This document shows positions 6,183 to 13,567 of a stretch of 64,000 nucleotides of DNA, in pieces. Position numbers and translations under genes: made by a program. The notes below the pieces were generated by a model, which saw only the letters and a list, made by a program, of their open reading frames with translations, made no database searches and was not told the DNA's origin. Source of the stretch: an uncultured Bacteroidales bacterium (lineage in GTDB: Bacteria > Bacteroidota > Bacteroidia > Bacteroidales > F082); contig ONKA01000004.1 of NCBI GenBank assembly GCA_900318265.1, positions 1-64,000 of the forward strand. Reading direction: 5' to 3'. Position 1 is the first letter of the stretch. Every line of letters starts with the position of its first letter.

Positions 6183-7340
6183 ATGGAAAACGAGCGAAAC
6201 ACCGATAAATTAGCGGGTTACCTCATCAAACTGGGGGGCTTGGCTATCGTCTTGGCTTTATGTTGGTACTTCAAAAACGTGCTCATCTACATTATCGTGG
6301 CCTTTGTGGTCTCCATGATAGGACGGCCCTTCATGCAACTCTTGAAAAAGATCCGCATCAAGGGGAAGAGCGCGCCCAACTGGCTCTTGGCCATCTTCAC
6401 CATCGTGCTGATCCTGGCCTTGCTGGTCTTGCTCTTCACGCAGATCGTCCCCTTGGTCTCCAACATCGTGCGCGACGCCTCGGCCATCAGCGACAGTGCG
6501 CAATTCAGCTCCAACCCCATCGAGAAGGTGAACGAATGGATCATCGGTTTGTTTCCCGACGTGGGTGCCGACTTCGACATCACCGCCGTGGTGTTGGGCA
6601 AACTCAAGGAGCTGGTGAGCTTCAGCCAAGTGAGCGGCCTGGTGGGCTCGGTGGCGTCGCTGGTCATCGACATCGTCGTGGCCGTGTTTTCGGTGGTGTT
6701 CATCGCCTTCTTCTTCATTAAGGAGGACGGCTTGTTTGAGAGGATCCTCTGCGCCCTCGTCCCCGACAGGCACGAGCTGACCCTGCGCAAGACCTTGAGC
6801 GAGATCAAGCAGCTGCTGTCGCGTTATTTCGTGGGTCTGGTCATCGAGATGCTGGGCGTCGCCTTGGTCGACTTCCTTGGCCTGTGGCTCATCGCCCGTT
6901 TCGACTTCAGCTATGCCATCGGCGTCGGCTTCATCGCGGGCCTGCTCAACGTGATCCCTTACGTCGGACCGCTCATCGGCGACGTCATCGGCATCGTGTT
7001 CGGCATCGTGTTGAAGCTTGGCACGGGTGCAGGTCTGGATGTCAACATCTGGGTGTTTGCGCTGATCATCTTGGCCATCATGCTGGCGGCGCAGCTCATC
7101 GACAACTTCATCTACCAGCCGCTCATCTACTCGACGAGCATCAAGGCGCATCCTTTGGAGATCTTCATCGTGCTGCTCATGGCGGGTCATATCGGAGGCA
7201 TCGTCGGCATGCTGGTGGCCATCCCGGCCTACACCGTCGTGCGCGTCATCGCCATCCGCTTCTTCTACCGCTTCAAGCCCATCCAGCGGCTGGTGCCTGA
7301 TTTGGCGGAAGAGGATAAAATTATTGAGAATATTGATTAG
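6183..7340 (+). CDS. AI-2E family transporter (TqsA/PerM-like permease)
   Basis: A 385-residue integral membrane protein. Hydrophobic segments include LGGLAIVLALCWYF, VLIYIIVAFVVSMIG, WLLAIFTIVLILALLVLL, a central VASLVIDIVVAVFSVVFIAFFFI, and a C-terminal set ending with VGMLVAIPAYTVVRV. The conserved GLLNVIPYVGPLIG loop is characteristic of the family. Members export the signal AI-2 (TqsA), or act as Na+/H+ antiporters in some lineages. The substrate here cannot be told from sequence. The start at MENERNTDK was chosen because a promoter box lies just upstream. The 3' end overlaps the convergent ParE-like gene by four bases. Confidence 0.85.
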   Translation: MENERNTDKLAGYLIKLGGLAIVLALCWYFKNVLIYIIVAFVVSMIGRPFMQLLKKIRIKGKSAPNWLLAIFTIVLILALLVLLFTQIVPLVSNIVRDASAISDSAQFSSNPIEKVNEWIIGLFPDVGADFDITAVVLGKLKELVSFSQVSGLVGSVASLVIDIVVAVFSVVFIAFFFIKEDGLFERILCALVPDRHELTLRKTLSEIKQLLSRYFVGLVIEMLGVALVDFLGLWLIARFDFSYAIGVGFIAGLLNVIPYVGPLIGDVIGIVFGIVLKLGTGAGLDVNIWVFALIILAIMLAAQLIDNFIYQPLIYSTSIKAHPLEIFIVLLMAGHIGGIVGMLVAIPAYTVVRVIAIRFFYRFKPIQRLVPDLAEEDKIIENID

Positions 7341-7633
7341 AATGCTTTCCCACCCTGTCTACAATCCCAGATGGAGGCGATGTAGACATGATCATCTTCA
7401 ATAAAGTAATACACTTTATAGGTCAGCACTACCAAATAGCGATAAGCCCTAATCTCGGTAAAGTCTTCGTCTTGCACGCCTAAGAAAGGCATAGTATGAA
7501 GATTACCAATGGCATGAATTATCTTTTCAATTCTACGCCTGGCTACTTGCGGACTTGCAAACTCGCTGTAAAACTGAAATATCTCATCGAGTTCGTTTGA
7601 AGCGCGCCTCAACCAATGTATTTCACACTCCAT
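7337..7633 (-). CDS. ParE/RelE-superfamily toxin
   Basis: A 98-residue basic protein with the ParE/RelE fold pattern. It opens with IHWLRRASNELDEIFQFY (strand plus two helices), then MPFLGVQDEDFTEIRAYRYLVVLTYKV and the final strand VYIASIWDCRQ. The EIRAYRYLVVLTYK segment matches the toxin core strand. Members either poison gyrase (ParE) or cleave mRNA on ribosomes (RelE). The residues that would separate these are not decisive here, though the sequence is closer to ParE. It overlaps the antitoxin gene by 11 bases. Confidence 0.82.
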   Translation of the reverse strand: MECEIHWLRRASNELDEIFQFYSEFASPQVARRRIEKIIHAIGNLHTMPFLGVQDEDFTEIRAYRYLVVLTYKVYYFIEDDHVYIASIWDCRQGGKAF

Positions 7634-7877
7634 AACGTTCGCAAATGGCTGAATGACTTACATAGTCTCCGTTTTGGTAATCTGCTTCAGCCTCACGAAG
7701 CACGCTTAGCATCTGTTCATGGGAGTATGCACAAGGCAACGACCTGCCACTAAGAATAGCCATAGCCTCGGCAAGCAACTCTTCGCTTTCCGATTGCGAA
7801 ACAAGAGCCAGCACCTTGTTTCGCAATGCAATTAATAAATCGCGACCTTGAACCTCTTTTTCTTGCAATGTCTCCAT
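7623..7877 (-). CDS. Antitoxin partner of the ParE-like toxin
   Basis: An 84-residue protein upstream of and overlapping the toxin gene, the normal order for type II modules. It is mainly helical (RDLLIALRNKVLALVSQSESEELLAEAMAIL). Its C-terminal segment YSHEQMLSVLREAEADYQNGDYVSHSAICERYGV resembles toxin-binding tails of Bacteroidota RelB/ParD-like antitoxins. No classic DNA-binding motif is obvious at the N-terminus. A promoter box TAGTTTTG lies at 7897-7904. Confidence 0.75.
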   Translation of the reverse strand: METLQEKEVQGRDLLIALRNKVLALVSQSESEELLAEAMAILSGRSLPCAYSHEQMLSVLREAEADYQNGDYVSHSAICERYGV

Positions 7878-7896
7878 ATCATCTCTTTTTTGATTG

Positions 7897-7904
7897 CAAA
7901 ACTA
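7897..7904 (-). promoter_or_regulatory. -7 promoter box for the ParE-like toxin module
   Basis: TAGTTTTG on the minus strand, 19 bases upstream of the antitoxin ATG. Confidence 0.45.
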
Positions 7905-7918
7905 CAAAATAATTTCCA

Positions 7919-8416
7919 TTAATGCATAACTTTCTGGAAAGCCAGACGCTCATTACCATCAAGGAGATAGATGATGCCACAATACTGATACCCATGCTTT
8001 TCCAGGCCCTTGCGCATGATGATATTGGCCTCGTGCGTGTCGATGCGGATGTTGCCGACTTGGCTTTCGCAATAGTCCAAGACGGCGTCCAAAACGCCAT
8101 GTGAATCGGGGGTGCTGGCGATGCGGTGGATGACGTGATAAGGCTCATCGTCAAGCCATTGGCCGTCGTAAATGACGTTATAGGTCACCTCGGGGCTGGG
8201 CAGCAAGGCAAAGGTGCCGACCACCTCTCCCCTTTCGTCTATCATCACGTGGCTGCCACCCACTTCGATGTCACTTCGGAACATGTCATCGCGCGGATAG
8301 CCGTCGGGCCACTGGAAGGTATTGCCATAGCTGCGCATGATCTCGCGCGCCTGGTCGCGAAGGTTGAGGATGACCGGCAGGTCGGCCAAGGTGGATTTGC
8401 GGATGGTGTAACTCAT
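7919..8416 (-). CDS. GNAT family N-acetyltransferase
   Basis: A 165-residue protein with the GNAT fold. It opens with IRKSTLADLPVILNLRDQAREIM (strand beta1 and helix alpha1). The central strand MIDERGEVVGTFALLPS follows, then the acetyl-CoA segment HRIASTPDSHGVLDAVLDYCES, which replaces the usual Q/RxxGxG loop with a degenerate form. The closing part is NIRIDTHEANIIMRKGLEKHGYQYCGIIYL. It transfers acetyl from acetyl-CoA to an unknown amine. Its ATG overlaps the stop of ybaK by four bases, so the two are co-translated. Confidence 0.85.
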   Translation of the reverse strand: MSYTIRKSTLADLPVILNLRDQAREIMRSYGNTFQWPDGYPRDDMFRSDIEVGGSHVMIDERGEVVGTFALLPSPEVTYNVIYDGQWLDDEPYHVIHRIASTPDSHGVLDAVLDYCESQVGNIRIDTHEANIIMRKGLEKHGYQYCGIIYLLDGNERLAFQKVMH

Positions 8417-8916
8417 TTGGGGCCGATTTCAAAAAGGGTCAAGTCGGCGACGGTCATGTCCACCACCCGAATCAAATCCTGCGGGTCGAGCTTGAACTGC
8501 AAGCCACGCACACCCGCGCTGACGTAGATGTAGTCGAACAACTCGCTGGTCTCGTGGATGAAGGTGGGGAACTGCTTCTTCATGCCTATGGGCGAGCAGC
8601 CGCCGCGGATGTAGCCCGTCAGGGGCAACAGCTCCTTCATCGGGATGAGGTCGCAGCTCTTGTTGCCCGTAGCCTTGGCGGTCTTCTTCAGGTCGAGCTC
8701 GTCGTTACCCGGAATGACGCAGACGAAATGTCCGATCTTGTCGCCTTTCAGCACCAATGTCTTGAACACCTGGTCGATGTCCTCGCCCAATTGGTCGGCG
8801 ATATGCTGCGCCCCGAGGTCGTTTTCATCCACCTCGTAAGGAATCAGCTCATACGCAATCTTCTTTTGGTCGAGGATGCGGCAGGCGTTGGTTTTGTTGA
8901 TTTTTGCCATCTGCAT
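8413..8916 (-). CDS. ybaK: Cys-tRNA(Pro)/Cys-tRNA(Cys) deacylase, YbaK/EbsC family
   Basis: A 167-residue cytoplasmic editing enzyme of full family length. It has the YbaK signature: KTNACRILDQKKIAYELIPY at the start, VFKTLVLKGD around residue 50, CVIPGNDELDLKKTAKATG, and GYIRGGCSPIGMKKQFP near residue 105. This is the substrate loop seen in members that clear Cys from mischarged tRNA(Pro). Two in-frame starts (Met1 and Met3) are possible. It begins just beyond the terminator hairpin of the preceding lipoprotein gene and overlaps the GNAT gene by four bases. Confidence 0.9.
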   Translation of the reverse strand: MQMAKINKTNACRILDQKKIAYELIPYEVDENDLGAQHIADQLGEDIDQVFKTLVLKGDKIGHFVCVIPGNDELDLKKTAKATGNKSCDLIPMKELLPLTGYIRGGCSPIGMKKQFPTFIHETSELFDYIYVSAGVRGLQFKLDPQDLIRVVDMTVADLTLFEIGPK

Positions 8917-8920
8917 AAAA

Positions 8921-8946
8921 ACCGACAGGGCTCTCGCCCCGTCGGT
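8921..8946 (-). terminator. Intrinsic terminator of the Ig-like lipoprotein gene
   Basis: On the minus strand an ACCGAC/GTCGGT stem, extended by a GGG/CCC pairing around a short loop, is followed by TTTTT. It lies 24 bases beyond the stop codon at 8970. Confidence 0.75.
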
Positions 8947-8969
8947 TCTGATTCATTGTTTGTTTTACT

Positions 8970-9755
8970 TTACTTCACCAGCTGTTTCAACAAAGCCTTG
9001 ACGACGTCGGACTTTTCTTCGCCGTCGCCGCCTTCGTTTCCACCTTCGTCATTGGTGAAATACATAGCCATCAAGAACTCGCCTTGGTAGTTTTGCGAGC
9101 CGACGAGCAGCGTGGCCTCGTCAACAGTCAGCGCGTTGATGTAGACCTTGATGCCTTCCTCTTCCTGAACGAACATGTAACGCTCCGAGAGGAAAGTATC
9201 CAGCTCCTCTTCGAGGCTGACGTCCATGATGACGGAATAGCTCGTCACAAGGTTGTCTTCGTCAAACATCACCATCAGCATGGTGGTGTTTTCAGAATAG
9301 TTGGCATATCCGATGGCCTCTTCAGTTTCGGCGCCCGGGGCTCCAAAACGCTCAATGATAGCCTCTTTCGTTTCGCCAATTTCGATTTCGGGTTCGGGAT
9401 AAAGATTGCTTTGTCCTTCAACCGTCACCTCAAACGTCTTCGTGTCGGACTCCGACTCCAAGGTGATGACAGCGGTGCCCACATAATTCGCGGTCACCAG
9501 ACCTTCTTCCGACACCGATGCGCAGAACTCGTTATCGCTTGAATAAGTGATGGGGTTCTCGCATTCGGCATTAATCTGGTAGGTATCACCACGGCTCAGG
9601 GTGGCCGAGGTTTCCTCAAGCGTAATCAGGGCCTCTTCAACGGGTTCCGGCTCTGGATCCGGTTCCGGCTCTGGGTCGGGAATATCCAGCCAGCCATTGC
9701 ATCCCACGAAAGTAAAGGCCAAAATAGCCAATAATGCCAATGATAGTTTTTTCAT
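8970..9755 (-). CDS. Lipoprotein with bacterial Ig-like (BIG2-type) domain
   Basis: A 261-residue protein with a lipoprotein signal (AFTFVGC, Cys19) and an acidic Pro-Glu/Asp linker (DPEPEPDPEPEP, about residues 27-38). An Ig-like domain at about 42-113 shows the BIG2 rhythm: TLSRGDTYQINAEC, then ASVSEEGLVTANYVGTAVITL. The C-terminal part (about 120-235) is acidic and unrecognised, and begins with EPEIEIGETKEAIIERFGAP. It is likely surface- or periplasm-anchored. It sits 33 bases after purL on the same strand but has its own terminator. The function is unknown. Confidence 0.8.
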   Translation of the reverse strand: MKKLSLALLAILAFTFVGCNGWLDIPDPEPEPDPEPEPVEEALITLEETSATLSRGDTYQINAECENPITYSSDNEFCASVSEEGLVTANYVGTAVITLESESDTKTFEVTVEGQSNLYPEPEIEIGETKEAIIERFGAPGAETEEAIGYANYSENTTMLMVMFDEDNLVTSYSVIMDVSLEEELDTFLSERYMFVQEEEGIKVYINALTVDEATLLVGSQNYQGEFLMAMYFTNDEGGNEGGDGEEKSDVVKALLKQLVK

Positions 9756-9788
9756 AGTGTTTTCCTTTCTTTATTTAGTGTTAGTAAC

Positions 9789-12700
9789 TTACTTCCTATT
9801 TTCCTCCACCCACTTCCTTGCATTGACGAAAGCCTCCATCCAAGGTGAGACTTCGTCGTTTTTGCGCTCTTCGGGATAGAAGGCCCACTGCCAAGGCAGG
9901 AAGGCACGCTCGAGGTGCGGCATCATGGCGAGATGGCGGCCGTCGTTGGAGCACACCGCAGCCGTCGACCAGTCACTGCCATTCGGGTTGCCGGGGTATT
10001 CGTCCTGGCCGTATGTCATCACGATCTTGTATTGGTCGCGGTAGCAGGGGAAGTAGAAACGGCCCTCGCCGTGGGCAATCCACACGCCGAGGCGGCGGCC
10101 CGACAGCGACTTGAGCATGACGCTCTCGTTTTGGGCGATCTCCACGTTGAGGAAGCCCGACTCGAACTTGTGCGAGTCGTTGTGCTTCATCACAGGGTGC
10201 TCCTCGTGGTCGGGATAGAGCAGGCCGAGTTCCATCATCAGCTGGCAGCCGTTGCATACACCGAGGCTGAGGGTGTCCTCACGGGCGTAGAAGTCGTCGA
10301 GGGCTTTCTTGGCCTTCTTGTTGTAGAGGAAGGCGCCTGCCCAGCCTTTGGCCGAACCCAGCACGTCGGAGTTAGAGAAGCCGCCGATGAAGGCAATCAT
10401 GTTGACGTCCTTGAGGTCTTCGCGGCCCGTGGCGAGGTCGGTCATGGTGACGTCGCGCACGTCGAAACCGGCGAGATAAAGGGCGTAGGCCATCTCACGG
10501 TCGCACTGGCAGCCCTTCTCGCGGATGATGGCCGCGTTGATGCCCGTGGGCTTGCGGCGATGCATGTCGATGCCGAGGCTGGCGGCCGTGCCAGTGAAGT
10601 TACGGCCAAAGCTATAATGCAGATACTGTTTCTTGTAGTTCATGAAACGCTCCATGGCCTTACGCGGACCGCTTTGCTTGCGGTCGAGCAGGTACGATGA
10701 CTTGTACCAAGTGTCGCGCAACTCATCGATGTCGAAGATGTAGTTGTGGTCGGCATGCAGGATGTTGACCTGACGCTTGGCCTGAGGCTTACCGATCATC
10801 TTGAAGGTGATGCCCAGCTCGCGCAACATGCGGTTGGCGATACCGTCGTTGGAGACTTGGATAACCACCGAAGGCTTCTCGCAGAAGAGCACGGCCATCA
10901 GGTCGTCCTTGTCGAAGGCGCTGAGGTCGAGGTTCATGCCGTAGGTCGTGTTGGCGAAGTTCATCTCCAACAAGGTGGTGATCAAACCACCCGCCGACAC
11001 GTCGTGACCGGCCAGGATGAGGTTGCTCTCGATGAGCTTCTGGATGGCGTTGAAGCACTTCTTGAAGTAGTTGACACTCTTCACGTCGGGCACGGCCTGA
11101 CCGATGGCGCCGATGCTTTGGGCAAAGCTGCTGCCGCCCAACTCGAAGCCGTCTTTCGAGAAGTCGATGTAAAGGAGCTCGGTGTTCTCGTCGGCCTTCA
11201 TCACGGGACGCACCACCTGACGGATGTTCGACACCTCGCCGGCTGCGGAGACGATGACCGTTCCGGGGGCGACGACTTTCTCGCCATTGGGGTATTTCTG
11301 CGTCATGGAGAGGCTGTCCTTACCCGTCGGCACGTTGATGCCCAAAGCCACGCAGTAGTCGCTCAAAGCCTTCACGGCCTCGTAGAGACGGGCGGTCTCA
11401 CCGTCCTGCTTGGCGGGCCACATCCAGTTGGCGCTCAGCGACACCCCTTCGAGGTTGCCTTCGATGGGAGCCCAGAGGATGTTGGTCAAAGCCTCGGAGA
11501 CCGAGAGACGCGAAGCAGCGGCCGGGTCGATGAGGCCCGCAATCGGGGCGTGACCCAAAGCCGTGGCGATGCCACGCTTGCCGTTATAGTCCAACGCACT
11601 GATGCCGAGGTTGCTCAGCGGCAGCTGCACCTCACCCACGCACTGCTGCTGTGCCACGCGACCCGTCACGGAGCGGTCCACCTTGTTGGTGAGCCAGTCT
11701 TTGCAGGCCACGGCTTCCATTTGCAGCACGTTGTTGAGGTATTTGTGTATGTCACGCTTGGTATAGCTGATCTTCTTGAAATGATAGGGCTTCGTCTTGT
11801 CGTGCAGGATCGTCTTGGGGGCGCTGCCGAAGAAGTCGGAGATGGCCAAGTCGATGGGTGCCTTGCCTTTCTTGCGGACGAAACGCAGGCGCTCGTCGCC
11901 CGTCACCTCACCCACCTCGTAATACGGGGCGCGCTCACGCTCAGCAGTCTCCTTGATGATGTCCTTGTCCTTCTTGTTGACCAAGAGACCCATGCGCTCC
12001 TGCGACTCGTTGCCGATGATCTCCTTGTCGGACAGGGTCGGGTCGCCAACGGGCAGGTTGTCGACGTACACCACGCCGCCCGCGTCCTCGATGAGTTCGC
12101 TGAGGCAGTTGAGGTGGCCGCCTGCACCGTGGTCGTGGATGCTGCGGATGGGGTTGTGGTCGCTCTCGGCCATGGCGCGGATGACGTTGCTCACACGCTT
12201 CTGCATCTCGGGGTTGGCACGCTGCACGGCGTTCAACTCGATGGCGTTGCTGTATTGGCCCGTGTCGACGCTCGACACGGCGCCGCCACCCATACCGATG
12301 CGGTAGTTGTCGCCGCCAAGCACGATGATGACGTCGCCCTCTTCGGGTTCCAGCTTCTTGGCATCCTTCACCTTGGCGAAGCCGATGCCGCCCGCCAGCA
12401 TGATGACCTTGTCGTAGCCCAGGGTTTCCTTTTCGCTATGCTCAAAGGTCAGCAAGCTGCCGTTGATGAGCGGCTGGCCGAACTTGTTGCCGAAGTCGGA
12501 CGCACCGTTGGAGGCCTTGATGAGGATCTCTTCGGGCGTCTGATAGAGCCATTGGCGCGGCTCGATGTCCTTCTCCCACTCACGGCCTTGCTCCGTGCGG
12601 GGATAGGAAGTCATGTAGACGGCAGTACCTGCCAAGGGCAGGCTGCCTTGACCGCCGGCCAGACGGTCGCGGATCTCGCCGCCGCTGCCTGTGGCTGCGC

Positions 12701-13478
12701 CGTTGAAAGGCTCCACGGTGGTCGGGAAGTTGTGCGTCTCGGCTTTCAGCGAAATCACCGTCTCGATGGGCTTGATTTGGAAGGCCGAGGGCTTGTTGGG
12801 CTCGGCGGGAGCGAACTGCTCCACCTTGGGGCCGAGGATGAAGGCCACGTTGTCCTTGTAGGCCGACACGAGGCGGTTGGGGTTCATCTTCGAGGTCTTC
12901 TTGATGAGGGCAAAGAGCGTGTTGGGCATCGGTTTGCCATCGATCACGAAGGTGCCGTTGAAGATCTTGTGGCGGCAGTGTTCGGAGTTGACCTGCGCAA
13001 AGCCATACACCTCACTGTCAGTCAGTTTGCGCCCAATCTTTGCAGATATGCCTTTCAGGTAGTCCATCTCCTCGCTGCTCAGCGCCAGGCCTTCCTGTTG
13101 GTTGTAAGCCTCGATGTCGTCGATATATTTCAGCGGCTCAGGCTTGCGGTCGACGGAGAACACCTTCTGGTCGAGGTTCTCGTAGCGGTTTTGCAGCATC
13201 GGGTCGTAAGGAGCCTTCTTCGACTCCACCTTTTGGAACTCCTCGATGCGGACGATGCCCTTGATGCCCATATTTTGGGTGATCTCGACGGCATTGGTAC
13301 TCCATGGCGTAATCATCTCACGACGCGGGCCGACAAAGTGGCCTTTCACCGTGTCTTTTTCGATTTTTTCGGCGTTACCGAAAAGCCAAGTGAGTTTGGA
13401 AATGGTTTCCTCAGAAAGCTCTGATTTGGAATCAACAGCGATAACTCGCTGATTACCAGATTGGAAAAAGCATATCAT
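9789..13478 (-). CDS. purL: Phosphoribosylformylglycinamidine synthase (FGAM synthase), single-chain
   Basis: A 1229-residue large-type PurL that converts FGAR plus glutamine and ATP to FGAM in de novo purine synthesis. It has the small PurS-like N-terminal region and the FGAR-binding/ATPase halves (SEHCRHKIFNG near 160, SLKAETHNFPTTVEPF..A.TG.GG near 240, HDHGAGGHLNCLSELI). A class I glutaminase domain closes the protein: the nucleophile is C1075 in GVCNGCQ, with H1188 and E1190 in the PHLERAF region. The fused form is typical of Bacteroidota and gammaproteobacteria. A TATCTTTG box lies 33 bases upstream of the ATG. Confidence 0.97.
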   Translation of the reverse strand: MICFFQSGNQRVIAVDSKSELSEETISKLTWLFGNAEKIEKDTVKGHFVGPRREMITPWSTNAVEITQNMGIKGIVRIEEFQKVESKKAPYDPMLQNRYENLDQKVFSVDRKPEPLKYIDDIEAYNQQEGLALSSEEMDYLKGISAKIGRKLTDSEVYGFAQVNSEHCRHKIFNGTFVIDGKPMPNTLFALIKKTSKMNPNRLVSAYKDNVAFILGPKVEQFAPAEPNKPSAFQIKPIETVISLKAETHNFPTTVEPFNGAATGSGGEIRDRLAGGQGSLPLAGTAVYMTSYPRTEQGREWEKDIEPRQWLYQTPEEILIKASNGASDFGNKFGQPLINGSLLTFEHSEKETLGYDKVIMLAGGIGFAKVKDAKKLEPEEGDVIIVLGGDNYRIGMGGGAVSSVDTGQYSNAIELNAVQRANPEMQKRVSNVIRAMAESDHNPIRSIHDHGAGGHLNCLSELIEDAGGVVYVDNLPVGDPTLSDKEIIGNESQERMGLLVNKKDKDIIKETAERERAPYYEVGEVTGDERLRFVRKKGKAPIDLAISDFFGSAPKTILHDKTKPYHFKKISYTKRDIHKYLNNVLQMEAVACKDWLTNKVDRSVTGRVAQQQCVGEVQLPLSNLGISALDYNGKRGIATALGHAPIAGLIDPAAASRLSVSEALTNILWAPIEGNLEGVSLSANWMWPAKQDGETARLYEAVKALSDYCVALGINVPTGKDSLSMTQKYPNGEKVVAPGTVIVSAAGEVSNIRQVVRPVMKADENTELLYIDFSKDGFELGGSSFAQSIGAIGQAVPDVKSVNYFKKCFNAIQKLIESNLILAGHDVSAGGLITTLLEMNFANTTYGMNLDLSAFDKDDLMAVLFCEKPSVVIQVSNDGIANRMLRELGITFKMIGKPQAKRQVNILHADHNYIFDIDELRDTWYKSSYLLDRKQSGPRKAMERFMNYKKQYLHYSFGRNFTGTAASLGIDMHRRKPTGINAAIIREKGCQCDREMAYALYLAGFDVRDVTMTDLATGREDLKDVNMIAFIGGFSNSDVLGSAKGWAGAFLYNKKAKKALDDFYAREDTLSLGVCNGCQLMMELGLLYPDHEEHPVMKHNDSHKFESGFLNVEIAQNESVMLKSLSGRRLGVWIAHGEGRFYFPCYRDQYKIVMTYGQDEYPGNPNGSDWSTAAVCSNDGRHLAMMPHLERAFLPWQWAFYPEERKNDEVSPWMEAFVNARKWVEENRK

Positions 13479-13510
13479 AAGCGCAAGGTTTTATGCATAA
13501 AACGATGCGG

Positions 13511-13518
13511 CAAAGATA
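13511..13518 (-). promoter_or_regulatory. -7 promoter box for purL
   Basis: TATCTTTG on the minus strand, 32 bases upstream of the purL ATG at 13478. No purine riboswitch-like fold was recognised in the short leader. Confidence 0.55.
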
Positions 13519-13567
13519 GAATTTTTATCGGGATTCTTTGTCATGAAGTCCCATATAAATCCAAAAA

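Noticed and set aside
10746-13424. Long 892-codon open frame on the plus strand
   Set aside because: It is the antisense shadow of purL. Its translation is His/Val/Leu/Gly-rich with no domain, as expected from the complement of a GC-rich coding sequence.
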